Shown: positions 1 to 5,168 of the stretch, in pieces
How positions within the stretch are numbered: position 1 is the first letter of the stretch
How the letters are laid out: each line of letters starts with the position of its first letter
NCBI GenBank assembly: GCA_964450715.1
Contig: CAYVFC010000256.1
Coordinates: forward strand, 1 to 5,301
Reading direction: 5' to 3'
From: CAYVFC01 sp964450715
GTDB lineage: Bacteria; Myxococcota_A; Polyangia; Polyangiales; JAFGIB01
Length of the DNA: 5,301 bases
Notes under the pieces: generated by a model
The model's database searches: none
Told to the model about the DNA's origin: nothing
The model's input: only the letters and a program-made list of their open reading frames with translations
Made by a program: the position numbers and the translations under genes

Positions 1-17
1 GACGCGCGGCTTGCATT

Positions 18-52
18 GGCCCGCCCGACGGAGTCACTCGGACTGGCGGGCC
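18..52. repeat. GC-rich inverted repeat (hairpin)
   Basis: GGCCCGCC at 18-25 is perfectly complementary to GGCGGGCC at 45-52, with a 19-base spacer that contains a small nested palindrome (GAGTCACTC). It could form a hairpin in transcripts from either strand. There is no T-tract on either side, so a terminator role for the minus-strand gene is only a possibility. Confidence 0.4.
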
Positions 53-72
53 GCAGGCCGCGCTCGCCCCTC

Positions 73-110
73 GTGCCAACCGTAGGTCTCGGTCAATGCG
101 CCGTTGGCAC
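73..110. repeat. Inverted repeat GTGCCAAC/GTTGGCAC
   Basis: GTGCCAAC at 73-80 pairs perfectly with GTTGGCAC at 103-110 across a 22-base spacer. The arms have the look of a protein-binding dyad or a hairpin, but no neighbouring gene start makes it an obvious operator. It lies about 260 bases beyond the stop codon of the minus-strand TonB-like gene. Confidence 0.35.
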
Positions 111-213
111 TCGGGACGCCCCCGCCGACCGGTCCCGGCCTTGCCGCGCCCGGCTGGCGTCGTATCTATGACCGGAAAGCGCAGTCGCTTCTGTAAGTGA
201 CCAGGTGGGACTA

Positions 214-373
214 GTGTCCCGGTTCAGAAATTCGTGGTCAGTCTCGACGGCTCTTCTCGCGGGGCTCGGCGTTGCCGAACCTCGAAATACTCCCAGTATT
301 CCTGCGGTTCGGCGCCTTGATCCCCACAAGAATAACGCGCCGGTCCTGACTACGAATTTCTGAACCGGGACAC
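214..373. mobile_element. Element A: 160-bp palindromic MITE-like element flanked by TA
   Basis: The 28-bp ends (214-241 and 346-373) are inverted repeats matching at 27 of 28 positions, beginning GTGTCCCGGTTCAGAAATTC. TA dinucleotides lie directly outside (212-213 and 374-375), consistent with a TA target-site duplication. The interior continues the palindrome: GCCGAACC (274-281) pairs with GGTTCGGC (306-313), and the centre is AATACT-CCC-AGTATT (286-300). No gene is encoded. Length, flanks, end motif and centre match element B at 2741-2900, so both belong to one family. TA duplication and short inverted ends are typical of non-autonomous derivatives of IS630/Tc1-mariner elements; that assignment is an inference. 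The right-hand TA (374-375) is also the TA of the TAG stop codon of the minus-strand TonB-like gene, with the element supplying the G. Confidence 0.75.
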
Positions 374-1791
374 TAGAAGCGAAAGGGATAGGTCACGCGG
401 AAGACCGACTTGCTAAAGCGCGGAAAGCGGGCGCCGCGCACCGCCCGCTCCATGCAGCGACCGGCCAAGGTGCGGGCAAAGGGCGCGCCGCGGATGCGAA
501 CCCGCGATACCAGGCCGTTGCTGCGCACGGTGATGTCCGCGGTGACCACCCCGGATCGGCCCTCTGCGCAGCGGCGGACCGAGGGAAGAACCTCGCTCAT
601 GGCCTGCGAGACCTGATGCCGCGACGGCATGACCGGCAGCCCCACGCCTTCGAGGGCGCCGGAACGGCTCTTTTGCGCCTTGCTGGCGAAGGTCGCCTCC
701 GGGGACGAAGCGCTCTCGGATCCGAGAGCTGTATCCAGCAACTCATCTATCGATCGATCCCCGCCGCCCGGCTCTCCATCGTCCGAAGCCCCGCCCCGGG
801 CGCTGCCGCTCCCGTTCCGGGGGTGGCGCGTGGCCCTTTGCCGGCTGCCATCGGCCGTGGCGCCGTAGGAGCGCGATGACCTCCCGCGAGCAGTCTGCTG
901 CCCCAGGCGGACCGGATGGGTCGATCCCGGCTGCGAAGCCGTGCCGTGCACCGGGTCGATCGGTGCGGCCGAGGACGAGGCAGAGGCGCTGGCTGGCGAG
1001 GCGGCAACGGGCGCGGCGGGCTCTTCTCCGCCGAAAAACAGGACGACGGCCAGCAGCCCGGCGGCCGAAACCGCCGACCCGATCCAGACCGGGCGGGGCG
1101 CTCCGACGGCGATCCGGTAGAGCCTTCTGGATAGATCGATCAATCCGGCCGCGGGCCCGAAGGACCGCGAGGCCAGCAAAGCTTCCAGATCGTGGTCGAG
1201 CGCCCGCGACGAGACGGTCGCCAGAGGCGGCGGCGGCAAGGACGCGGGTGGCGGAGCCGACGGGGTGCCGGCCAGCGCCTGCGGGGCAAGGGGGGAGCCC
1301 ACGGGAAAGACGCCCGACGCAGCTGCCCGCGGCAGCGCCGCGGCAGAGCCCTCTGGCAGCGTAGAAGCCGCCGCGGGCGGCGAGGAGACCGGAGAGGCAA
1401 GGGGGAGCGCCGCCGGCGCTGCCGGCGGAGAAGAGAGCGGAGAAGAGAGCGGGGAAGAGAGCGGGGAAGAGAAAGAGGGCTCCGATGCGGTCGAAACGGT
1501 CGGCTGCAGCACCTCCGGCGCTTCTGGAGACGCGGCGAGCGCGCTCAGGTCGATGGTCGCTTCTGCATCCTCGATCGGAACCGGCGGCTGCGAGATGCGA
1601 GCCTTCTGTTCGACCGTGGGCGAAACCAGCGCGGCCAGGTCGGTAGAGAAGACCGCGGGCTCGGGCAGGCCTTGGCCGGCGTCCGCCTCGGGCGCGCTCA
1701 GCGCGGCAAACGAATCGAGATCATCGTCCTCGTCCTCGTCGGTCCGTACTACCCCGCGTTCCTGTCTTTTCAAACCCTTCAGTTCACTCAT
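373..1791 (-). CDS. Bitopic membrane protein with AgmX/TonB-like C-terminal domain
   Basis: The 472-residue product has three parts. Residues 1 to about 234 are low-complexity, Ser/Pro/Ala-rich and probably disordered, with an acidic cluster near 18-26 and four tandem SSPL units at about 108-122. One transmembrane segment follows at about 235-255, preceded by Arg residues, predicting an N-in, periplasm-out topology. A Ser/Gly/Arg-rich linker carries the motif SIDELLDTAL (347-356) and leads to a C-terminal domain (about 388-472) containing LPSVRRC, VTADITVRSNGLV, RCMERAV and a final VTYPFRF. That layout, with one Cys in each half (408 and 446), resembles the TonB/AgmX-type C-terminal domain common in myxobacteria. 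Those domains act in the envelope, but the partner here is unknown. The start at 1791 is preferred because AGGGG (1799-1803) lies 7 bases upstream; an in-frame ATG at 1797 is only 1 base from it. The TAG stop overlaps the end of element A. Confidence 0.85.
   Translation of the reverse strand: MSELKGLKRQERGVVRTDEDEDDDLDSFAALSAPEADAGQGLPEPAVFSTDLAALVSPTVEQKARISQPPVPIEDAEATIDLSALAASPEAPEVLQPTVSTASEPSFSSPLSSPLSSPLSSPPAAPAALPLASPVSSPPAAASTLPEGSAAALPRAAASGVFPVGSPLAPQALAGTPSAPPPASLPPPPLATVSSRALDHDLEALLASRSFGPAAGLIDLSRRLYRIAVGAPRPVWIGSAVSAAGLLAVVLFFGGEEPAAPVAASPASASASSSAAPIDPVHGTASQPGSTHPVRLGQQTARGRSSRSYGATADGSRQRATRHPRNGSGSARGGASDDGEPGGGDRSIDELLDTALGSESASSPEATFASKAQKSRSGALEGVGLPVMPSRHQVSQAMSEVLPSVRRCAEGRSGVVTADITVRSNGLVSRVRIRGAPFARTLAGRCMERAVRGARFPRFSKSVFRVTYPFRF
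1425..1472. repeat. Four tandem 12-bp repeats inside the TonB-like gene
   Basis: Four head-to-tail copies of GCGGRGAAGAGA (R = A, A, G, G) encode the repeated tetrapeptide SSPL in the proposed cytoplasmic linker. The copies differ only at one base, pointing to recent expansion by slippage. Copy number could vary between strains without shifting the reading frame. Confidence 0.85.
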
Positions 1792-1798
1792 CGACATA

Positions 1799-1803
1799 CC
1801 CCT
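1799..1803 (-). promoter_or_regulatory. Ribosome binding site deciding the start at 1791
   Basis: On the minus strand AGGGG precedes two in-frame ATG codons. It is 1 base from the ATG at 1797, too close for normal initiation, and 7 bases from the ATG at 1791, which is near optimal. This favours the downstream ATG and a protein beginning MSELKG. Confidence 0.55.
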
Positions 1804-1845
1804 GACGGTAGATTCGCTGTGTGTACGCGAAGACCGCTTGGCCGC

Positions 1846-1861
1846 TTTCCGTCTGCGGAAA
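1846..1861. promoter_or_regulatory. 16-bp perfect dyad in the divergent intergenic region
   Basis: TTTCCG-TCTG-CGGAAA is a perfect 6+6 inverted repeat near the middle of the region between the two divergent genes. Its size and place suit an operator for a dimeric regulator controlling one or both promoters, but no regulator gene is in the window. Confidence 0.35.
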
Positions 1862-1900
1862 CGAAACCGTAACGGGAATCGCGCGGGTCGGGCACAATGG

Positions 1901-1929
1901 TTACAACGGTGGCGGCGATATGGTAGATT
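1901..1929 (+). promoter_or_regulatory. Possible promoter of the Cys-rich lipoprotein gene
   Basis: TTACAA (1901-1906) and TAGATT (1924-1929) are 17 bases apart and resemble weak -35 and -10 boxes (3/6 and 4/6 consensus matches). Transcription would start near 1936, leaving a leader of roughly 17 bases that includes the ribosome binding site. The match is weak and chance cannot be excluded. Confidence 0.3.
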
Positions 1930-1940
1930 GGCGCCTTCAT

Positions 1941-1949
1941 GGGAGGTGG
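1941..1949 (+). promoter_or_regulatory. Strong ribosome binding site for the Cys-rich lipoprotein
   Basis: GGGAGGTGG contains GGAGGT, a full match to the anti-Shine-Dalgarno core, a few bases before the ATG at 1953. It selects this start over an in-frame upstream ATG at 1821, whose extra 44 residues would bury the signal peptide. Confidence 0.85.
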
Positions 1950-1952
1950 ATC

Positions 1953-2741
1953 ATGAGAAAACTCACGGCAGTGCTGGCGGCGTTCATTGTCCTAACATGG
2001 GGATGTGGCGACGACGACTCGGGGGACGATTCGACCCAAACCTGCCACGTGGATAACGACTGCAAAGGAGTACGGATCTGCGTCGACGGCGCCTGCGTGG
2101 ACCCGCCGGACACGGGCGGGATGGACGGCGGCACCTCGGGCACGGGCGGAACGGGCGGCGAGCCGCTCACCGTTTGCGGAAACGGTACTTGCGAAAGCGG
2201 GGAGAACTGCAACAACTGCTCCGACGACTGCGGCCAATGCGCGGCCCGGACCTGCGGAGACGGGATCTGCTCCGAGTCCGAATGCGAGACCTGCGCCAAC
2301 TGCCCGAGCGATTGCGGCGGGTGTAGCGAGGTCGCCTGCAGCTGCGGCGACGGCCTCTGCGACGCGTTCTACTGCGGCGAGGACAGCACCAGTTGCAGCG
2401 CGGACTGCGTGGCGAGCGACGCGGACGGCGGCGACGACGGCGCCGACGTCACCGAAGCGACGGCCGGACAATATCGCTGCGGCAACGGGGTCTGCGAGCC
2501 CGGCGAGACCGAGCTGTGCGACGACTGCTCTACGACGGCGAAGACCTGCGACCAGTCCTGCACCGACAACTGCGGCTGCGCGCAGCCCTGGACCGCCTGC
2601 GGCGTGGGCTCGAGGCAGGTTTGCACGCCGCTCGCCTGCTCGGACTGCTACTCTCGGGGGCAGTACTGCTGCTGGTGCCCGGCGGACGTATGCGGAAACG
2701 TAACCTGTGTTCCGCCCGGCTCCACCTGCCCGGCTTGTTAG
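1953..2741 (+). CDS. Cys-rich repeat lipoprotein (CGNGxC repeats)
   Basis: The 262-residue product begins MRKLTAVLAAFIVLTWGC, a short lipoprotein signal peptide with Cys18 as the likely lipidated residue; the box (TWGC, Trp at -2) is atypical. An acidic tether follows, then a four-Cys module (C31, C37, C43, C48) with the same spacing as in the VWA lipoprotein at 3438-4946. After a Gly/Thr-rich linker come four diverged repeats of the CGNGxCExGExCxxCxxDC type at about 75-96, 101-124, 129-152 and 176-209, then a C-terminal Cys cluster (216-262) with a CCWC motif. There are 43 Cys in all, leaving 42 in the mature chain beside the lipidated one, an even number that suits full disulfide pairing. 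Such repeats are frequent in myxobacterial surface proteins of unknown role. Cys262 is the last residue; the TAG stop shares its G with element B. Confidence 0.9.
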   Translation: MRKLTAVLAAFIVLTWGCGDDDSGDDSTQTCHVDNDCKGVRICVDGACVDPPDTGGMDGGTSGTGGTGGEPLTVCGNGTCESGENCNNCSDDCGQCAARTCGDGICSESECETCANCPSDCGGCSEVACSCGDGLCDAFYCGEDSTSCSADCVASDADGGDDGADVTEATAGQYRCGNGVCEPGETELCDDCSTTAKTCDQSCTDNCGCAQPWTACGVGSRQVCTPLACSDCYSRGQYCCWCPADVCGNVTCVPPGSTCPAC

Positions 2742-2900
2742 AGCCCAACTCAAAAATGCTCCCGTCGTCTTTCGGGCGGGGGCGGCCCCGTCTGCGGCGT
2801 CGCACCTCCTCGAAATAGCACCACTATTGCTCGTCGTCGCTCCTTGCATCCGGGGCCGCCGCGCTCCGAAATACTCGGTCCGCATTTTTGAGATGGGCTC
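2741..2900. mobile_element. Element B: 160-bp palindromic MITE-like element flanked by TA
   Basis: The ends are 19-bp inverted repeats (2741-2759 and 2882-2900) matching at 18 of 19 positions, beginning GAGCCCAACTCAAAAATGC. TA dinucleotides flank both sides (2739-2740 and 2901-2902). Pairing continues inward with GCGGCCCCG opposite CGGGGCCGC and a central AATAG-N5-CTATT hairpin (2814-2828). It has the same length as element A, a related end (CCC-N2-YTCARAAAT in both) and a related centre (CCTCGAAATA starting 66-67 bases in). It encodes no protein. The left TA plus the element's first G form the TAG stop of the Cys-rich lipoprotein gene. Deleting the element and one TA restores TGT-TAG-TAA, so the insertion left the protein intact. 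As a transcript the palindrome would be a long hairpin, possibly acting as a terminator between the convergent genes. Confidence 0.75.
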
Positions 2901-2902
2901 TA

Positions 2903-2930
2903 GTAAGCGAATACAACGGTTTATCGCTAC
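2903..2930. repeat. Small inverted repeat just right of element B
   Basis: GTAAGCGA (2903-2910) pairs with TCGCTAC (2924-2930) with one bulged A. Before element B inserted, this hairpin would have followed directly after the TAG stop of the Cys-rich lipoprotein gene, so it may be a remnant of the gene's original 3' end structure. Confidence 0.3.
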
Positions 2931-2937
2931 CGCGTAG

Positions 2938-2958
2938 GGGCGGGCCTTGCGCCCGCCC
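2938..2958. terminator. GC-rich hairpin between convergent genes, probable bidirectional terminator or REP-like repeat
   Basis: GGGCGGGC (2938-2945) and GCCCGCCC (2951-2958) form a perfect 8-bp stem with a 5-base CTTGC loop. The hairpin lies between the ends of two convergent transcription units, the usual place for a shared terminator. It has no T-tract on either side, so it is not a canonical intrinsic terminator. GC-rich palindromes of this kind also occur as dispersed intergenic repeats. Confidence 0.4.
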
Positions 2959-2995
2959 TGGCAGTTCTCGGTAACCGGATGGGGCAATCCTTCCC

Positions 2996-3373
2996 CTACT
3001 CGTCCGGGCGGATGAGCTGTTTCTGACAGACGGCAGGCAGGTTTCCGGCCAGCACGTTGTCGCAGGGAAGCGAGGGCAGCGCCGGCAGGCACTCGTCGTA
3101 GAGCGAGGCGCTGTCGCGCACGCTCTTGATGTCGCTACACTCGCCTCCCACCGCTTCCAGCACGAACTGGTCGTAGCTCGCCTGGTAAGCCTGTTGCCTC
3201 TCGTCGGGCTGAAGCGTGACGCCGTTGCTCTGCGCGGCGCAGTCCACCAACCGGTTGGCCATGCCTTCGGCCAGATCCCCGCAGGCGGCGACCGCGGCCT
3301 CGTTACCGCTCTCGTCTTCCCCGCAAGCGGTAAGTGGAAACAGCAACAGGACCGATACCAGAACCCTCTTCAT
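2996..3373 (-). CDS. Small Cys-containing lipoprotein, function unknown
   Basis: The 125-residue product starts MKRVLVSVLLLFPLTAC, a clear lipoprotein signal peptide with a canonical LTAC box and Cys17 as the lipidation site, followed by an acidic tether (GEDESGNE). The mature part has six further Cys (31, 45, 79, 95, 104, 116), probably three disulfides, and looks mostly helical between 31 and 95. I do not recognise the family. The start at 3373 is supported by GGGAGA 5 bases upstream and by the signal peptide; a longer frame back to 3499 overlaps the upstream gene and has no signal sequence at its front. It lies 64 bases downstream of the VWA lipoprotein gene on the same strand, so the two probably share a transcript and may act together at the cell surface. 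It ends in TAG. Confidence 0.85.
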   Translation of the reverse strand: MKRVLVSVLLLFPLTACGEDESGNEAAVAACGDLAEGMANRLVDCAAQSNGVTLQPDERQQAYQASYDQFVLEAVGGECSDIKSVRDSASLYDECLPALPSLPCDNVLAGNLPAVCQKQLIRPDE

Positions 3374-3395
3374 GTCTTTCTCCCGATGAGTTGCT

Positions 3396-3422
3396 GCGTT
3401 GAAACGCTCGCGACCGCGGTCG
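3396..3422. promoter_or_regulatory. Two adjacent palindromes in the gap between the operon genes
   Basis: GCGTT-GA-AACGC (3396-3407) and the perfect 12-bp palindrome CGACCGCGGTCG (3411-3422) lie side by side in the 64-base gap before the small lipoprotein gene. They could form hairpins that set the ratio of the two products, or be a regulator-binding site. Both ideas are inference. Confidence 0.35.
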
Positions 3423-3437
3423 AAACCGGTGCCGCCG

Positions 3438-4946
3438 TCAGAATATGGGACCCAGGTCGCCGGGTCCACCGCTGCCGCTTCCGGCCGTACCGTCGCCACT
3501 GCCGCTTCCGGCGCTGCCGTCGCCTGGTCCGCCGCTGCCCGGGCCGCCCGGGCCGCCGCCCGGTATGAAGATCTCGCAGGGGAAGGTGGCGGTCACCACC
3601 GAGTCAGGATTGCTGGAAAACTCCTCGCAGGCTTGTCCCTGCATACGGATCACGCTCTCGCTCTCGAGCACCCAGCCGTCCGCGCCGTTGCAGTCCAGGG
3701 CCCGACCGTTAAGCGTGACCACGCTGCCCTGGCACTCCTTGCCCTCGGTGACGCTCCCGTTGAGATAGACCTCGCAAGTGACCGCCCCGCCGATCAGCTG
3801 CCCGAGATCGGCCGAGAGCCGCCCGGGGTCCTGCGGGCTGTACACGGTGCCGGCTCCGCCCGCACCCGTGCAGGCGCCGATATTGGCGACGTCCTGCAAG
3901 TGGGCCTCGTACTCGGGCCCGCCGCTGGCCAGGCTGACCACGTAGATGGTCACGCCCTTCTGGCAGCAGAGCTCAGCCGCATCGATGACGGACTGGTAAT
4001 CGGCCGGCGGTTCCATCATCCGGTCCATGGGGACGTTGCAGCTGTTGGGATTGCCGTCCGTGGCCAGGATCACGTACTGCGGCCTCACATCGGTGGCGGT
4101 ACCGGGAAGCGCCTCGCAGACCAGTTGCAGCGCTTGCCCGGTGGGCGTGAAAACGCCGGGCGCGTTACGCGGAAAGGCTCCGGCGATGGCCTGGTAGTTG
4201 TCGATCGCCGGACCCACGACCTGGCCCGGGATGGGGCAGTTGCCACCCATCATGGGCCCGGAATAGATCACCAAGCCGAACTCGATGAGCCCCTGCATGG
4301 TCGCAACCACGCCGCTTCGCGAATCCATCAGGGCCTCGCGCATGGCCGACCACTTGCTGGTGTTGTTCGCGTAGGGCTCTTCCATACTGGTCGAGCCGTC
4401 CAGAAGCAGCACGACCTTGGGGGCAACGCGAACCGCGTCCGCGTTGCCCTCGGCGCAGATCTCGCCGCTGAAAGCGCTGGTCGCCTCGGCAGCGGCCGAA
4501 GCGCCCTGGGTGGCCGTCTGCAACACCGAGGACGCCGCGTCCGACATGCCGGCCGAGTCTATCTCGGCTACGGTGAGCAAGCCGTCTCCGTTCACGTCCA
4601 TCTGGCTAAAGCTCGCCTGAATATCCGGCGGCGCCTCGGTGATGGAGAGCATACCGTCGTTGTTTGCGTCGTTGTCCGCGACCACCCTAGCGCCGGTCAC
4701 GGACTCCGATCCGGCCGCCCCGGTTCCGCTCGCAGGCGGATAGTCGCAACGGCCGTCGATACAAACGCGGTCCCCCTTGCACTCGGTATCAGAGGCGCAG
4801 GTTACCGTCGCGCCCTCGCCGTCGCCTTCGTCCCCGCTGCAGGATAATGGCGAGACCGATGCCGCAATAAAGGCGATCAGCAGACCGACCTTCGCACAGG
4901 CGATGCCTGAACAACCCCTGGCGGTTCTTCCGAGCTTTCTCGTCAT
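3438..4946 (-). CDS. VWA-domain lipoprotein with EF-hand pair
   Basis: The 502-residue product has a long basic N-region, a hydrophobic core (about 20-31) and a probable lipidation Cys36 (box PLSC, atypical). A four-Cys module follows (C50, C56, C62, C67). Residues 93-104 (DANNDGMLSITE) and 117-128 (DVNGDGLLTVAE) are two EF-hand calcium-binding loops. The VWA domain spans about 176-390 with an intact metal-ion-dependent adhesion site: DGSTS at 183-187, a Thr at 267 (FTPTG) and Asp297 (ATDG). A C-terminal beta-rich region (390-460) has TCEVYLNG, LNG and GW motifs as in other myxobacterial VWA proteins, and the tail (462-502) is Gly/Ser/Pro-rich. VWA domains bind protein ligands through a divalent metal; the ligand here is unknown. 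The start at 4946 is set by GAGGAGGGG (4952-4960) and the signal peptide, not the in-frame ATG at 4979. First gene of a probable two-gene operon; stop is TGA. Confidence 0.95.
   Translation of the reverse strand: MTRKLGRTARGCSGIACAKVGLLIAFIAASVSPLSCSGDEGDGEGATVTCASDTECKGDRVCIDGRCDYPPASGTGAAGSESVTGARVVADNDANNDGMLSITEAPPDIQASFSQMDVNGDGLLTVAEIDSAGMSDAASSVLQTATQGASAAAEATSAFSGEICAEGNADAVRVAPKVVLLLDGSTSMEEPYANNTSKWSAMREALMDSRSGVVATMQGLIEFGLVIYSGPMMGGNCPIPGQVVGPAIDNYQAIAGAFPRNAPGVFTPTGQALQLVCEALPGTATDVRPQYVILATDGNPNSCNVPMDRMMEPPADYQSVIDAAELCCQKGVTIYVVSLASGGPEYEAHLQDVANIGACTGAGGAGTVYSPQDPGRLSADLGQLIGGAVTCEVYLNGSVTEGKECQGSVVTLNGRALDCNGADGWVLESESVIRMQGQACEEFSSNPDSVVTATFPCEIFIPGGGPGGPGSGGPGDGSAGSGSGDGTAGSGSGGPGDLGPIF
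3469..3522. repeat. Two tandem 27-bp repeats encoding the Gly/Ser tail
   Basis: Units 3469-3495 and 3496-3522 match at 23 of 27 bases and encode two copies of a nine-residue DG(S/T)AGSGSG-type unit near the C-terminus of the VWA lipoprotein. This suggests growth of the flexible tail by duplication. Confidence 0.7.
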
Positions 4947-4951
4947 AGTCA

Positions 4952-4960
4952 CCCCTCCTC
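4952..4960 (-). promoter_or_regulatory. Strong ribosome binding site for the VWA lipoprotein
   Basis: On the minus strand GAGGAGGGG sits 5 bases upstream of the ATG at 4946. It decides the start over the ATG at 4979, which would add 11 residues ahead of the signal peptide. Confidence 0.85.
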
Positions 4961-5028
4961 TATTATGCAAATCGTACACACCATTTGGGAACTAGCAACC
5001 CGATCCAGGGACGCGACTGGGGGAACCG

Positions 5029-5042
5029 CCCGTGAAAACGGG
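5029..5042. repeat. Small hairpin with GAAA loop
   Basis: CCCGT-GAAA-ACGGG is a perfect 5-bp stem closed by a GNRA-type loop, followed on the plus strand by a T-rich stretch (TTTGGTTTT). It might be a weak plus-strand terminator for a gene ending nearby, but no such gene was found. Confidence 0.3.
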
Positions 5043-5090
5043 AAAATACTTTGGTTTTAGACACTTACGATCTCGCTTCCCTGCTCCTGC

Positions 5091-5109
5091 CCTATTGGTG
5101 CACAATAGG
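5091..5109. promoter_or_regulatory. Dyad CCTATTG-N5-CAATAGG upstream of the VWA operon
   Basis: A perfect 7+7 inverted repeat with a 5-base spacer, about 145 bases upstream of the VWA lipoprotein start. Its AT-rich arms and short spacer suit a binding site for a dimeric regulator. No direct evidence links it to a promoter. Confidence 0.35.
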
Positions 5110-5141
5110 TACAGTTTTCGTCGAGAAATCGGCTGTATTTC

Positions 5142-5168
5142 GTGACGATTGTCGGCTCTCGTCGTCAC
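5142..5168. repeat. Inverted repeat GTGACGA/TCGTCAC
   Basis: GTGACGA (5142-5148) and TCGTCAC (5162-5168) are perfect complements separated by 13 bases. It may be a hairpin or a regulator site; its role is unknown. Confidence 0.3.

Larger units (their letters stand above)
1..210. other. Left-edge stretch without a convincing gene
   Basis: No reading frame here looks like a real protein. Two plus-strand frames stay open from the left edge to about 170 and 200, but their translations are Arg/Pro/Ala-rich with no domain-like pattern, as expected by chance in GC-rich DNA. The stretch lies 3' of the TonB-like gene on the minus strand and contains two perfect 8-bp inverted repeats (18-52 and 73-110). 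A C-terminal gene fragment entering from the left cannot be excluded. Confidence 0.4.

Noticed and set aside
93..329. Small minus-strand frame starting inside element A
   Set aside because: It begins within the palindromic element and has no ribosome binding site or protein-like features.
876..1872. Plus-strand open frames opposite the TonB-like gene
   Set aside because: They are Arg-rich translations opposite a Ser/Pro/Ala-rich gene, a typical artefact of GC-rich codons.
214..2900. CRISPR repeats as an explanation for the repeated structures
   Set aside because: There are only two copies, 2.4 kb apart, each a long palindrome with TA flanks; no regular short repeats with spacers are present.
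1992..3092. Minus-strand open frame (366 codons) across the Cys-rich lipoprotein gene and element B
   Set aside because: It is an antisense shadow of the Cys-rich repeats, Ala/Arg-rich, runs through element B and overlaps the end of the small lipoprotein gene.
3399..4847. Long plus-strand open frame (482 codons) opposite the VWA lipoprotein gene
   Set aside because: The opposite strand encodes a protein with a signal peptide, EF-hands and a VWA metal site; this frame is its antisense shadow in GC-rich DNA, with no recognisable motif or ribosome binding site.
4963..4968. CATAAT on the minus strand, resembling a -10 box for the VWA gene
   Set aside because: It lies directly against the ribosome binding site, so transcription would start inside or after it, and no fitting -35 box lies 16-18 bases upstream.
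4988..5007. Sigma-54-like TGG...TTGC motif on the minus strand upstream of the VWA gene
   Set aside because: The spacing between the GG and GC elements is two bases too short for a sigma-54 promoter.
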